Of a stretch of 64,000 nucleotides of DNA, positions 21,152 to 33,411 are shown one piece after another. Position 1 is the first letter of the stretch; each line of letters starts with the position of its first letter. Both the position numbers and the translations under genes were made by a program. Source of the stretch: Hevea brasiliensis (Eukaryota; Streptophyta; Magnoliopsida; Malpighiales; Euphorbiaceae); contig NC_079496.1 of NCBI RefSeq assembly GCF_030052815.1, forward strand, positions 44,789,593 to 44,853,592, in the 5' to 3' direction. The notes under the pieces are model-generated. The model ran no database searches, was not told the DNA's origin, and worked only from the letters and a program-made list of their open reading frames with translations.

Positions 21152-24100
21152 TGTGACACCCCTTACCGGTGTACAGTATACCCGAGTAAGCAATGTCACA
21201 CGGTGTACCGGCACACTCTAATATACCTTAATTAATTTTTATCATAGTTTTGAATATAACTTGTGAAATATGGTTCATTTAAGTCATTTATTGAAATTGA
21301 AATTTATTTGAGGTTCCGAAAATTTTATAGAAAATCCGGCAGAATATCGGCTAAAAATGGAGAAAACAGTTCTTCGGAACCTGTGAAAAACACTTCCAAT
21401 AATTGTATTCAATCATCTCAAACTCCAATATTCAAATCTCAATATAATTCTCAACAACTTTTTCATTTCTCAAACATTCATTTCTCATAATACTCATATA
21501 CAAACAATAAATAAAGGCTCAAATTTTGCATTCTTAACCATAACTTTCATTATTTACATGAACATCAAAATACATTACATAATTTCAAATACATATGAGG
21601 AAGTAAAACTTTGCTACAAAATATCAAAATGACACCTAGTGTCCTACCAATGCATTGCAGAAGTTGAGGTGACACGAACACTGTGCAGAACTGCAGGATG
21701 GACTCACCCAGTCTACGGTCTACTGGGCTCACGATCAGTATCTCCAGTACCTACGCGTGGTAAAAGCAACGCGCTAAGCAATAATGCTTAGTGGTGCAAT
21801 AATAAAATAAAAGAAAATAGCAGAAAATGAATATATAGTGAATGTATATGTTTTATTTGTTTGGTATTGGTATATCCATTATATTCATTAATTTTGTTCA
21901 CTTTCATTCATTTGGTTGCCCAAGTAACCTATACTGAACGACTGGACTGGATAACGGGTAAACTGGCACTGGGTATCTAGTACCTCGGGCCGTCACACCA
22001 TTGGTCACATATGCATCTCCCGGTGTGCAACAGAACAGCTAACAAGCTGTAAATACATCAGGCACAAGGCCAAATCTCAATACAAGGTCAGAATGGCTAA
22101 AAACCATAAAATCACAGAATGGCATATTGCCATGTGCAGTACTGCTAACTGAACCCTATTGGCATGCCAAACTATCCAAACCAATCTTGTTAGGTATACT
22201 AGGGCATTTGATACTTTAAAATTCTTTAATCTTTGAATTTCAAGTTTCGATGTCACTATTCACCTCTTTAGTCAACTAAAATGTTGACTTTTAGGTAGAA
22301 ATTAGGTACATTGGTTTTGGCACTCCCAACATACCACATTTTGCATTTAAAACTTGTTGGAATTGGTCACCATTACCATTTCTCAACTTAAATCTAAGAG
22401 GGCAAAAATTTCAGTTTTTGTGACCCAATTTTACTGTTCCATTGGGCCCTGTTGCAGTGGGAATTTGAGGATATGGTAAACATGAAAGTTGTTCCTTATT
22501 TTGTCTAGTTGAATTTCCTTTTTTGAATCACTCCATTTGGAGTTTTGTAACTCCAGATATGGTCCAAAAACCACAGCTGGCCGGATTTGCAAAACTGCAG
22601 AATTACCAAATCTACAGTGACATGAACAGTGACTGTGATTGCATTTTTGAATTGGTTCTGGTCATAATTTTGGGTAGGTTCCTTCATGAAAGTTGTTTGT
22701 CTATGTCTTAACTTGTTTCTGTAAAAATTTCAGGTCAATTGACCAAATATACAGTGAATTATGGCCAAATGAACAGTTACTGTTCATTTAGTCATTTCTG
22801 CAGGTGCTGTTGCAGGGTGTCCGGATTGGGGCCAACTTTTGGTCCACTTGCTTTGGTCTTTTGGGCATGGTTTCTTCAGCAAAAATGTGCCATTATAAGC
22901 CTAGTTTCATGTCCAATTGGCCAAACACCAATTGGACCTACACAGCCAAAGATATGGCTGTCCAAGTAGGCTGGAATCTCAGCCACTCTACTGCTATCCT
23001 TAGGCAGCCTATACATTCACTTTGCGATGCTATATTTCAGTCCAAATTGTGATCTACTTACCTAAAATGGTCACTAATTGACCATTAAAATGTTCTCTAA
23101 CAATTTCCTAAGCCAAGTCAAATTTTCACTTCTCAAAACCCTAGTTCCATATGAGTTTTCACAAATTTCCTTAGTTAATTCTTTCATTCTTTGTATGTGT
23201 ATATGTATACACTTTAAACATAGGCTCTAGTTCACTCTAAGTCCATCAAACAATCAAAATAATTCCTTCCTTAGGGCTGCCGAAAATTGAAGATACTCTA
23301 ACATATAATATTTACTCAAAATTATTACAATTTCTTAACTCAAATTGATGCTCTAACAAAGATTAAAAGAGTGAGAGAGGAAATATAGCACTAACCTGAA
23401 TTTAGCCAATCTCCAAGAGTTGAAAAACTCCACTCTTCTCTTCCTAATGACTGCCTAGAGGTTGTTTAAGGTGTGGTGTAAAATTTTAATGAAGAGAGGT
23501 TAGGGTTTTGTGGTGAAACAAAGTAAGAATCAAGCTTGGAAAGTGAGGTTTAATGGAGGTTGAGAGAGGGAGAGAGAAGCTGCCGTTTGATGAAGAAAGA
23601 AGAACATATTTTTTTGTTTCAATTTTTCCTCATTTTCCCTTTTTAATGAAATTGCTTGATTGTCATTGGTGGAGAGAAATTTTAATGATACCATGTGATG
23701 TCAAAAGTCCCATTTTTTTCATTTTTCTTTTCTTTTCTTTTCTACTTAATTTCAATTCAATTTTTAGCAATATTTATTCACATTTTAGGTCATAAAAATT
23801 ATTTACTTAACTGGACAAGTCGGCCAAAAATCACCTCTGAAGGCGAAATGACCAAAATGCCCTCCGTTTGGCTTAACGGGTCAAAATTATCTGTACCGAT
23901 TGAAAAATTTTTCTAGGTATTTTCTTGGCATTCTAATGCCATGAGAACCTCAATAACCCTTCTCTGGAGTCCCAAAAATTATTTTATAATTTTTCCCCCG
24001 GGTCTAGGGCTCCTAGTTGCGAGAGCCGCAACTTCCCTCTGGGTTACCCATCGCTAGGGCACCGGCTCGTTTAACTCGGTTGTATTTTATTTCTAAAATT

Positions 24101-24246
24101 TTTACTAAATTTTTCTTATTAATATTTGAGTTGATTATGGTTCCTCACTTTAGTTTAAATATTTTTTCGGACATTCTAGCTGTCCGGACCGACACTGGTC
24201 ACCGGAATAGTAAAATGCACGGAATTGCTTCCGGGAGGGTGTTACA
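21152..24246 (-). mobile_element. Solo gypsy LTR with target duplication CACCC
   Basis: A 3095-bp minus-strand LTR, TGTGACACCC to GGGTGTTACA, flanked by CACCC at 21147-21151 and 24247-24251 within copia gag. It has no internal region. It is close to the LTR of element P (59873-63011): long stretches match by eye, including the GTGTGCAACAGAACAGC region at 22031 and 60796. A U5 hairpin, a twin stem-loop near 21755-21795 and a GGC...GCC array near 22065-22130 are present. Confidence 0.92.
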
Positions 24247-24445
24247 CACCCTTTGTCTTTGGCACATGTTCACCATCTACTACTTTAATAGGAATGAAGG
24301 GACCATTTTCAATTATATCTCATAAATCTACTCCTTCTGATTTAAGGAAGTAATACATCCTATTCTTCTAATAGAGAAAATCATGTCCATCAAAGAAAGG
24401 GGGTTTTACTATCGATTGATCTTCTTGCGCATTAAGGGTTGCCAT
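24247..24445 (-). pseudogene. Copia Gag, N-terminal segment
   Basis: Minus-strand start Met at 24445, reading Met-Ala-Thr-Leu-Asn-Ala-Gln-Glu-Asp and then Pro-Pro-Phe-Phe-Asp-Gly, a common opening of copia Gag proteins. It includes two in-frame stops (near 24378 and 24334). It is interrupted at 24247 by the solo LTR. Confidence 0.75.
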
Positions 24446-24487
24446 TGATCTTTGCTCCAAGATGATTGAGTCTTTGAATGGAGACCA

Positions 24488-24499
24488 ACTCTAATACCA
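24488..24499 (-). other. Primer-binding site of the copia element
   Basis: Minus strand TGGTATTAGAGT, a match to the initiator tRNA-Met 3' end with two changes, placed a few bases inside the LTR end at 24505. Confidence 0.75.
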
Positions 24500-24504
24500 C
24501 TTAT

Positions 24505-25914
24505 TGTCCCTTGTAGCAACCCAAGAGGGGGGGGGGGGGTGAATTGGGTTCTAATTGCAAAATTAGAGATTAAAAGAAATTTAAACACAAAAAAGAGAAA
24601 AGGAAGAATGATAACACAAGAGAGTTAACTCCACTAAAATTATTCTTTGGGTGAAGAATAAACCCCTTACAATCACCACAAGAGCAAACCCTTGATCTTT
24701 TGCAAATCCCTTCACACTCAAGAGCTATTTAAAGCTCTATCACACTCAAAATTACAATAAATGCTCACAACAGCTTTGAACGAACTCTCAGAATAATGAA
24801 TTTACAACTCAAATATCAAGTTCTCAACATTAACTATGGTAGCTCAAGTTCTAGAAAGAGAGAATGAAGAAAATCTTTAGAACCCAATAAATTTCCAAAA
24901 GATTGTTGTTGTCTAAACTTGTTTCCATTCATAAATGGTGCCTATTTATAGTTTTTGCAAAAAAATAGCCGTTGGAGGTGCATTAAATGCAAAACTAGCC
25001 GTTCAACTACCCAAAGCTCTATTTTATTGAGTTGCAAAAATCCAGGTTTGGCTGCCAGAGTTATTTACTTCAGCTGCCAAAGGTTGAAGAGCTAAAAAAC
25101 AGCTTTTGAAAAGTCACTTTCGGCTGTCGAAGTTCTCACTTTTGGTTGCTAGAGTGCTCTATGGATAAAATGACTTTTAACGCTCAAAAACCATGATTTA
25201 AAGAGTGAACTTCGGTAGCCGCACTTCCCACTTTCGGTTGCCGAAGTGCTCTCTGGACAGAAAGTGTCAAAAGGGCACTTAGGCTTCGGAAATACATAAC
25301 TTTTTGACGTGTACTCGGATTTTCGATCCGTTTGAACCATTGGAAGGCTAATTTGATAAACTTTTCAATGAAAACACTTTCAAAAACAAATTTGAATTTC
25401 TCAAATGTGAAAATTTCATTTTAGTTCCCCTTGGTCAATAAAAAGTTACAAGTAAAGACACTAAAAAATTAAGAGTTTAAAAAACTAATAACTTTTTGAT
25501 CCGAACTCAGATTTTTAATCCATTTGAGCCATTGGAAAGCTAATTCAATGTATTTTGCAACTAGAATACTTTTCAAAATTAATTTTGCATTTTTAAAAAA
25601 TTTATTTAATTTTCCCTTGATAAAAAAATTAGGTGAAAACTAAGTTGAACAAGATATTCTTAGTACCACCTAGACTTGAGCCAACATAATTAATAAAATT
25701 AGATTTACAAGATATAAAATAAATAAAAGTTACATTGTAGGTTCCCATAAATGTTTGCTTCCTTATGTTGCTCTTCCTTACCTTTGATTTGAAACAATTT
25801 GGCAATTTTGAGTTTATGGCCTACAAACTCAACACAAACACTTCCAAAGTATATTAGTAGCACAGTAATTATTTATTATCATCAAAAAATGGGTTAAGAC
25901 ACGTAGGTCCAACA
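24505..25914 (-). mobile_element. 5' LTR of the SIRE-like copia element (about 1.4 kb)
   Basis: Minus strand TGTTGGACCT (25914) to TTGCTACAAGGGACA (24505). Near its 3' end it has a run of 13 G on the plus strand (24527-24539) followed by TGAATTGGG, typical of this clade. It also contains CTTCGG...GCCGAAGT inverted motifs (25100-25250) and a diverged tandem pair of about 210 bp around CATAACTTTTTGA at 25298 and 25490. The outer boundary at 25914 is inferred from TG..CA ends and from the return of gypsy LTR sequence. Confidence 0.75.
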
Positions 25915-26208
25915 AAGGTGTTTTTAACAGGTTTTGAAGAACTATTTTCTCAAATTATAGATGGCACTCTGCAAAAATTTTTGTAAAATTTTTGAAATCC
26001 TGAATTAATAAAAAAGTTGACTCGTGACATAAACCTTAATTAAAGGCTATCAATAAGATTTCAACATTTCCTTACAATTTAAAATGAATAGAAATTGATT
26101 TAAAATATCTTGTAGAGTATTTAATGGGTTATCGGTAGGCGAAGTTCGATAATTCATTAGATATACTACGGGATCATATTATGCCTTACAGAGAGACAAG
26201 GTGTGACA
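25915..26208 (+). repeat. 3' end of the plus-strand LTR hosting the copia element
   Basis: It holds the conserved block CAGGTTTTGAAGAACTATTTTCTC, the 'GCACTCTGC' segment and the LTR end AAGGTGTGACA. Its beginning must lie beyond the left end of the copia element. Right of 26208 the interior of the J LTR resumes, so this LTR itself inserted in J. Confidence 0.7.
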
Positions 26209-26323
26209 ACAACTTTGCCATTAATGAATTAATTAAGTTAGATATCAAAACATTATCATATTTATTTTCATCTCTCTCACCCATTTGTGTTGCCCCACCT
26301 TGCTCTCTCTAAACCTCCATTGT

Positions 26324-29300
26324 TGTAATGCCCTCACTTTAGATAGTCCGTACATTTTACTGTTCCGGTGACTAATGTCTATCCAGACAGCCAGAATTTC
26401 TGAAACTATATTTAAACTAGAGTGAGGAGTCATAAATAAACTAAACAATGATAAGAAAAATTAAGGAAAAATTTAGGTAATGAAATACACTAAGGTTAAA
26501 TGAGCCGGTGCACCGGCAATGGGTGACCTAACGGGAAGTGACTATGAAGATAGTTAGCGACCCTAGACTCGTGGGAAAACCCTGTGAAATAATTTTTGGG
26601 ACTCCAGTGGAGAGTTATTGAGTCTTCGATGACAAAAGAATGCCAAGAAAATGCTAAGAAAATTTTATTAATCGGTACAGATGATTTTGGCTCAATAAGC
26701 AAAACGAATGACATTTTGATCATTTCACCTTCAGAGATGATTTTTGACCAACTTGTCTATTTAAGTAAGTGAGGCATATGATATAAAATGTGAATAAATA
26801 TCAATGAAAATTTAATTAAAATGATTAGAGAAGAGAAAAAAAGAAAATGAAATTAAAATCCCAAATTATGACATCATGGTGACCTACGCATGACACAATA
26901 AAAAGCCACCATCAAATGGAAATTTGACAACTCATTTTTATTTTTTAATTTTGACGCTAATGGTCTTCTTCTTCTTCTTAAGCATTCCCATCACTCTCTC
27001 TATCCATTTTCTCTCAAAAATTTCTTCATTTCTTCCATTGATACACCAAACATAAGCTTCCAAACATTTACCTTTCTTCACCAAAATTGTTGCAAACCGT
27101 GAGAGAACTTCATACCCAGCCCTAAAGCAAAGAAAAACACACTAAATTCCAAGAGGGAAATCTGGCCAGAAGTGGAGGATAAGAGGAAAGTGGTGTTTGA
27201 TTGAAGAAAAGGGTGTTTGAAGGGTGATTGAAACTAGCACACAAGGTTAGTGCTATTAGATTTTTTGGATTTTGAAATTTTAGCAAATTAAGTTAGGGTT
27301 TCTGAATTTGGGGATCTGAATTCTTATGATTTAATTGATGTATTTAAGTGTAAATTAAGACTATTTGTCATGTGTTTGTTGATATATATCGATGAGATAA
27401 AAAAACAATTAAGGTATGTAAGGTTGTGCAATGAGACTGATTCTGGACAGCTTGTGTCCAGAGTGTTTAATTGGCCATAACTTGAACTATATTGCTCCAA
27501 TTGGTGTAAGGCGAAGTCAATATGAAATTAGACACATAATGCCCCATTTTTTATGAAGAAAAACCCTGCCCATAAAACCAACCTAGAGTGACCTAAAAAT
27601 TGCCTAAATCCGGGTAACTAACATGCTGGACCTGGAAATTGACCATATGAACAGTATTTATTCAAATGGTCATAACTTGGTGTAGAAAGGTCCAAATGAC
27701 CTGATTTTTATGGAAATGGAAAGCTTAGATAATTTAGAACAACTTTTATGAAGGACAGAAACCCAAATTCTGACCATAGCCCACTCGAATTGCTAGCCAA
27801 ATTCAGGACACCAAAACTGCCAGAACCAGTTTTGCCCAGAAATTCTGGGTAATGACCAATCCTTCCGGCCATGGGAAAAATGGCATAACTTGAGCAAAAA
27901 AACTCCAAATGGAGTGATTCAAAAAGGGAATTAAAGTAGACACAATAATGAACAACTTTGATGTAGAGTGATTAGCCAAATTCTTACTGTAGAAATGTCC
28001 AATGGAACAGTGAACTTTAGTGAACAAAACTGAAAAATCGAAATAACTTCCATTGAGCTTGGAAGTGAAATTAGCAACCAATGCTAACAAATATAAAACC
28101 CAAAATGTGGTAATTTAGTGCAATTAAAACTTGCCTACCAATTAGTTATGAAAAAGTGAACATTCTTGCATGAATAGTAACCATCAAACCTTAAATGTAA
28201 AGAATTATACAATTAACTTTGTATCATGCCCTAGTAGGCCTAGTAAGATTGGTTTGGATAGGTTGGCTTGCCAATAGGGTTCCGATAGCAGTACTGCATA
28301 TGGCATTATGCCATTCCGTGATTTATGGCTCTTGTGGCCATTTTGTGATATTATGGCTTTTGGCCATTTTGATACACTTGATATACTTTGCCTTGTGCTC
28401 GATGATTACTATGGCTTGTTAGCCATTATGTTGCACACCTGGAGACACTTTATGACCGATGGTGTGATAGCTCGAGGTACTTGATACCCAGTGCCAGTTT
28501 ACCCATTTATCCAGTCCGGTCAATTTGCATAGGTTACTTGGGCAACTAAAATAAGTCTTAATAAATTATTACCAAATAATGAACATAAAAAGTACTAAAT
28601 TGATAATATTATTAATAATTACCAAAATTACAATTTGCATAAAATCTCAACATAAAGTCTGCATATTCATTTATTTTAGTTTATTTTTATTTATTATTGG
28701 CACCACTAAGCTGTATTGCTTAGTGCGTCGCTGTTTGCCACGCGTAGGTACAGGAGATATAGAGAGAGAGCCCAGCAGACCTCAGACTAGGTGAGAGTCT
28801 TGATTTGCATAGAGTTCGGTGTCACCTCCACTATTGTGCATCTTGGTAGGGCCACTAGGCTTCATTAGATATTTTGTATTTTGGATTTTGTAATTAGATT
28901 ATCATTTTTCCATGTACATCATAAACTCATATAATTATGTATTGATGTAAATATCTGTAAATTTTGTTAATTAATAAAATTTGAGAATTTCTCCATGAAA
29001 TTGAGTTTAATTATGATATGAATAAAATTGTGTTGAAATATTGAGATTATTGGGGTTTGCTGAATTGTGTTGAGATTGATTTGGAGTTGAGAATATCAAA
29101 AATATATTGGAAGTGTTTTTTTTCAGGTTTAGAAGAACTGTTTTCTCAATTTATAGCTGACACTCTGTCGGATTTTATATAAAATTTGCTTAATTTTCAA
29201 ATTAATCAAAATTTCGATAAATGACATAAATGGTATGAGTTTTACTTAAAAGCCTTTAAATCAACAAATCAAGAACTATAATTGAGATAAGATAAGATAA

Positions 29301-29366
29301 GGTTCTCCGGCACCCAGTGTGACATGCCTTGCTCGGGTAAACTGTAGAAGGGTGAGGGGTGTTACA
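26324..29366 (+). mobile_element. 5' LTR of element H (3043 bp)
   Basis: TGTAATGCCC to GGTGTTACA, followed directly by a primer-binding site. A GGC...GCC array lies at 28290-28440, a twin stem-loop at 28704-28745 and a U5 hairpin at 29325-29350. A decayed TGACATCA palindrome sits near 26868. Confidence 0.88.
28704..28745 (+). promoter_or_regulatory. Twin stem-loop of the LTR
   Basis: First hairpin: CACTAAGC (28704-28711) pairs perfectly with GCTTAGTG (28718-28725) around six bases. Second: GCGT(C)GC pairs with GC(C)ACGC at 28725-28743. It lies about 640 bp before the LTR end, as in the other LTRs. Confidence 0.65.
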
Positions 29367-29371
29367 TTTAG

Positions 29372-29383
29372 TGGTATCAGAGG
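29372..29383 (+). other. Primer-binding site of element H
   Basis: TGGTATCAGAGG, initiator tRNA-Met type with the last base changed, six bases after the LTR end. Confidence 0.8.
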
Positions 29384-29494
29384 ATGGTTTAGGCATTTTT
29401 GGGTTTTGATAGAGTCCATACCATGCATTGCATTTGTAAGAGTTGAGGTAACACTAATATAGATTTGTTTGTTTTTGATTATTTTGGTTAGGAT

Positions 29495-30281
29495 ATGGAT
29501 CCTGCTTCGCAGAGAGCAGTAGAGGAAGAGGTGGAGAGTCATGCTCCACCCGTGATTGAAGCTGGAGGCAGGGGAGAACCTACTCCACCAGTACTAGAGG
29601 CACCTGTACAGCCTCAGTTTGCCATATTTCAACAAATTACCAAATTCTACAGGCAGATAATGGGGCCAATCCCACCACCACAACCACAGCCATAACCTCC
29701 ACCACCACCACAAAAGTCCCATTTGGAGAAGCTAAGAAAATATGGTGCTGTGGATTTCCTGGGAAAGAAGGAAGATGATCCCATGGTAGCTAAAAATTGA
29801 TTAGACAGAACAGGAAGGGTACTGAGACAACTCCACTGCACCCCAGAACAAAATCTAGAGGGTGTTGTGTCCCTGCTTCAGGATGATGCTTAGCAGTTGT
29901 GAGACACAGTATCCAGGGAGGTGCAACTATATCAGATCACATGGGAGTTCATTCTTACAGAGTTTAGAAATAAGTATGTCAGTAATGTGTACCTGAAAGA
30001 GAGGATAAGAGAATTTATCAGTCTGAGGTAGAGACAGCTGTCAGTGGCAGAGTATGAGAGAGAGTTAGTCAGACTGAGTAGGTATGGAAGGGAGATAGTC
30101 CCTATAGGCTGAGAGGTGCAGAAGGTTTGAAGAAGGGGTGAATGATAACATCAAGATTATGATAACAACTTTAGGGATTATGGACTTTGCAAAATTGGTT
30201 GAAGCTACATTAAAAGTGGAAAGGGTCAGAATTAATGAGCAGAGCAGAAGGGATAGACAACAGAATTAATGAAGCTACATT
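29495..30281 (+). pseudogene. Gag remnant of element H
   Basis: It starts at Met 29495, with an acidic amino end and a Pro-rich stretch (proline codons at about 29674-29715). It then shows Tekay-type Gag landmarks in broken frames: Leu-Arg-Lys-Tyr-Gly-Ala-Val-Asp-Phe near 29735, Val-Ser-Leu-Leu-Gln-Asp-Asp-Ala near 29870, and Ser-Val-Ala-Glu-Tyr-Glu-Arg-Glu-Leu near 30045. Several in-frame stops are present. The last 15 bases (30270-30284) are a copy of 30200-30214 and lead directly into LTR sequence. Confidence 0.78.
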
Positions 30282-30712
30282 AAATATTTGTATATTTTGT
30301 TAATTAATAAAATTTGAGAATTTCTCCATGAAATTGAGTTTAATTATGATATGATTGAAATTGTGTTGAAATATTGAGATTATTGGGATTTGCTGAATTG
30401 TGTTGAGATTGATTTGGAGTTGAGAATATCAAAAATATATTGGAAGTGTTTTTTTTTTTTTTTTTTTTTCAGGTTTAGAAGAACTGTTTTCTCAATTTAT
30501 AGCCAGCACTCTGTCAGATTTTCTGTAAAATTTGTGTAATTTCCAAATTAATCAAAATTTCGATAAATGACATAAATGGTATGAGTTTCACTTAAAAGCC
30601 TTTAAATCAATAAATCAAGAACTGTAATTGAGATAAGATAAGATAAGGTTCTCCGACAGCCAGTGTGACATGCCTTGCTCGGCTACACTGTAGACAGGTG
30701 AGGGGTGTTACA
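30282..30712 (+). mobile_element. Partial 3' LTR of element H
   Basis: It matches 28949-29366 of the 5' LTR with few substitutions and a longer T-run (about 30451-30469) where the 5' LTR has eight T. It ends GGGGTGTTACA and is followed by the target duplication. Confidence 0.88.
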
Positions 30713-32757
30713 ATTGTTGCATTTTCTAAGCTTCCATACTCTTTATTTCTTCCATAATTCCCCTAGCAAATCAAGAGAAAAACTTGAATTGAATCTTGAG
30801 TTGAAGATAATAAGCAAGAAAATAAAGAAATTTGGAAGATTTGTGAAGAGGGAAATTGGGCCAAGTGGGGTAAGTTATGGTTTAAGCTTAGTTAGTTGTG
30901 AATTCTTTGAAATTAAGTTGATTTGTGTAGAAATTATAAAAGAAATTGAGGAAATCATGCGTAAAATGGGAGAAGTGAAATTCAGCCATGATTAGAGGAG
31001 TTAGGGTTTTGGTGTTTTGGTTCAATTAAATGTGAATTCTAGGTTGGATGAAGATGTATACATGAATGATGCATTTGAATTTAATTGAAATTGGAAGATG
31101 CCAATTAGGGTTTTTATAAAATTAGAGTTTTGATGGTATGAAGCCTAATTGATGCTATTAGATGTGTATTATTACCATTTGAAGTGTATTTGTTGAAAAA
31201 CAACTTTGGTTTGGTTAAGAAATTAATGGAATTGGAGTCGTGCTTGATGTGCCATAAATGCTGAATCTGGACAGCTTGAGTCCAGTGAGGTTATTAGCTC
31301 ATAAATTAAGCTACATAACTCTAATTGATGTGAGACCAAGGGGAGATGAAATCTAAGACAAAATGACAAAACTTTCATGTAGAACACTTGACCAGAAAAT
31401 TGCTGAAGGTTACCTCAATTAGGGCTAGAATCTGGCAATGCAAACTTGGAATCTAGAAAATTGACCAAATGAATAGTACTTATTTAAGTAAGCAAACTCA
31501 CTCTACAAAACTCCAAATTGAGTGAATATTGAACCTATGTAATCCTGAGACATAGAGGAACAATTCATATGAAGACTATGAAGTCAAATTATGATTGTAA
31601 CCTATCCAAATTAGCTAGAAAATGTAAGTTCAGAATTCTGCCCTGATTCTAGAACTAACCTAGAAAACTAAGAAATTGTCACTTGAACAGTTTTGGCAAA
31701 ATGACCATAGTTGAAGCTACATAGATTAAAATTAGATGATTCTAAAGCCAAAATACATAAGACATAGAACTACAACTTTCATGTTTTGACCTAAATAGAG
31801 TAAGTCAGAACTGAGAATTTCCTGCAACTCAGCAATTTTGCCCTCTGACCTCCGTGTGGTTAACACTGTATAACTTCCTTTGTACATCTCTAATTAAGGT
31901 GCTACAAAATGATTTGGAAACTTAAGATAATGGCCTAAAACTTTGTTTTGAAGACCTGATACCAATTTTGAGCATAAAGTACCTGAATATGGAATGCAAA
32001 TTTAGGTGAAAATCTAGAAAACCTGAGAATCATAGGGTAACATACCCAGGAGCAGTACCTAGTATTTTGACCATAACTAATGACCTAGACCTCCAAATTG
32101 AGTGATTCAAAATGGTAATTAAAGCTAAGACATAGATGAACAATTTTCATGGGGATCACTTGGAAAAATTGTGACTGAAACTAGGTTAAAATTGAGTTTT
32201 AAAGTCAAGTGCAAAGGCTACCTCGAATCTAGAAAAGTTGGAATATGTAGTTATTTTTGGAATTGTATTAGGGATTTATTTGAATTGTTATTGGGGACAT
32301 TAGAATTAGTATTGAGACATTTGAAATTATGTATTTTTAGTGGAAAAGACTACTATTAAGTGAAGTGAAGAATAAACCAAAGAAGGGAAAGTTAAGGTTT
32401 GTGCACAACATTGATTTCCTTTTTTTTTAAAAATTTGCAAATGAAATGATTGGACTTTATATAACCAAATATGATTTTCTTTTTCATTTAAGAATTATTT
32501 ATATTGTTTTGAGAAAATTTGAATCTTGAAATGAATTTACTATTGTGTTGAAGAGGCGAATGTTTGGCCAATATTTTTATTGTAACTGGATTGAATGCAT
32601 TTTAGAACTGTTTTGAGAAATTGATGTCTTGCCAACCCTATATATGGATTTGTGATGATTTGAAATGTGGTTATTTGATTTGGAATGTGATTATTTGAAT
32701 GGAATTTATTTTAAATTTGTTTTAAAACTACAATTGGCAAGGCATACTTTAATTGTG

Positions 32758-32905
32758 TCCCTCATTAGTAACGGCTAGTGAGGTGAGATTGATTATATTT
32801 GTGTCCCTCATTAATAACGGTTAGTGAGGTGAGATCGGATGAGTACTCACATTGCTAGCTAGCCTTTGTCCCCCAGTAGTAACGGCTATTAGGGTGAGAT
32901 AGCTT
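32758..32905. repeat. Small hairpin repeats in the J LTR
   Basis: Three diverged units each hold CTCATTAG(or CCAGTAG)-TAACGG-CTAGTGAG and a GTGAGAT tail; the arms pair. Comparable hairpins occur at 35908-35930 (GCTAG/CTAGT), 40391-40412 and 48892-48913 (CACTAG/CTAGTG). Confidence 0.55.
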
Positions 32906-33150
32906 TGTCATGGTGTATAACGTGGCATTGATTGTGAAATTTTGTGTCATAGCCTAAACTATGTGATTATTGGCAACACTAATGATTTGTGAATGTTTTG
33001 ATAAATATGTTGTTGAAAACAAATGATTCGTTGATGATTGGAAAATGTATATTGGTTTCATGATTTATGGAAATTTGAATATCTTAAATACTTTGGTATT
33101 ATTTGATAAATTATTTTTTATATTAAGTTTTAAAATTTATAATTGTGCAT

Positions 33151-33196
33151 CACTGAGTATTATTACTCAGTGATAGCTATTTCTATGCTATTACAG
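33151..33196 (+). promoter_or_regulatory. Twin stem-loop of the J LTR
   Basis: CACTGAGTA (33151-33159) pairs perfectly with TACTCAGTG (33164-33172) around four bases. It is followed by ATAGC...GCTAT (33174-33192). The paired bases differ from those of H (CACTAAGC/GCTTAGTG) in a compensatory way. Confidence 0.65.
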
Positions 33197-33411
33197 GTAA
33201 AGGAAAAAAGAAAGCAGTTGAGTGAGCGTACTAAAAGTTGGATTCAGTTGACACGCGGGTGTATTCTAGGTATACCCTTATAAATTATATTTTGATGTAA
33301 ATATGTACTATATGTAAGAATCATTTAAGCAGTTGTACAAAAGTGTTGTAATATTATTTTGATGACCTAGAATGATTGTAAATTTGTAAAGAAATGTTTC
33401 TTTGGGTTGTA

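Larger units (their letters stand above)
13536..25914 (-). mobile_element. SIRE/Maximus-like Ty1/copia element, interrupted twice
   Basis: Minus-strand order: 5' LTR (24505-25914), primer-binding site, gag, protease, integrase, reverse transcriptase: the Ty1/copia order, with integrase before reverse transcriptase. Clade evidence: the G-run followed by TGAATTGGG close to the LTR 3' end and the large Gag with a Lys-Trp-Ser-like 'WSKHDKYMFSLNIRAMHML' type segment. It is split by solo LTRs at 13847-17646 and 21152-24246. RNase H and the 3' LTR are not in the window. It inserted into a plus-strand gypsy LTR whose tail is 25915-26208. Confidence 0.8.
26324..30712 (+). mobile_element. Deletion-derivative gypsy element H (duplication ATTGT)
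   Basis: It begins TGTAATGCCC and ends GGGGTGTTACA, with ATTGT at 26319-26323 and 30713-30717. Structure: full 5' LTR (26324-29366), primer-binding site, a decayed gag start, then a direct jump into the last 431 bp of the 3' LTR (30282-30712). The rest of gag, all of pol and most of the 3' LTR were removed in one deletion. Confidence 0.9.

Noticed and set aside
24017..24325. Open frame of 102 codons repeated in part at 7688 and 62843
   Set aside because: It is U3 sequence shared by related LTRs; it crosses the LTR boundary at 24246, so it cannot be a real gene.
24527..24539. Run of 13 G as a sequencing fault or quadruplex site
   Set aside because: A G-run at this place followed by TGAATTGGG is a normal feature of SIRE-type LTRs; its exact length may still be uncertain.
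26209..26323. Host gene or promoter between two LTRs
   Set aside because: The sequence continues after removal of element H as LTR interior of element J, supported by the ATTGT duplication.
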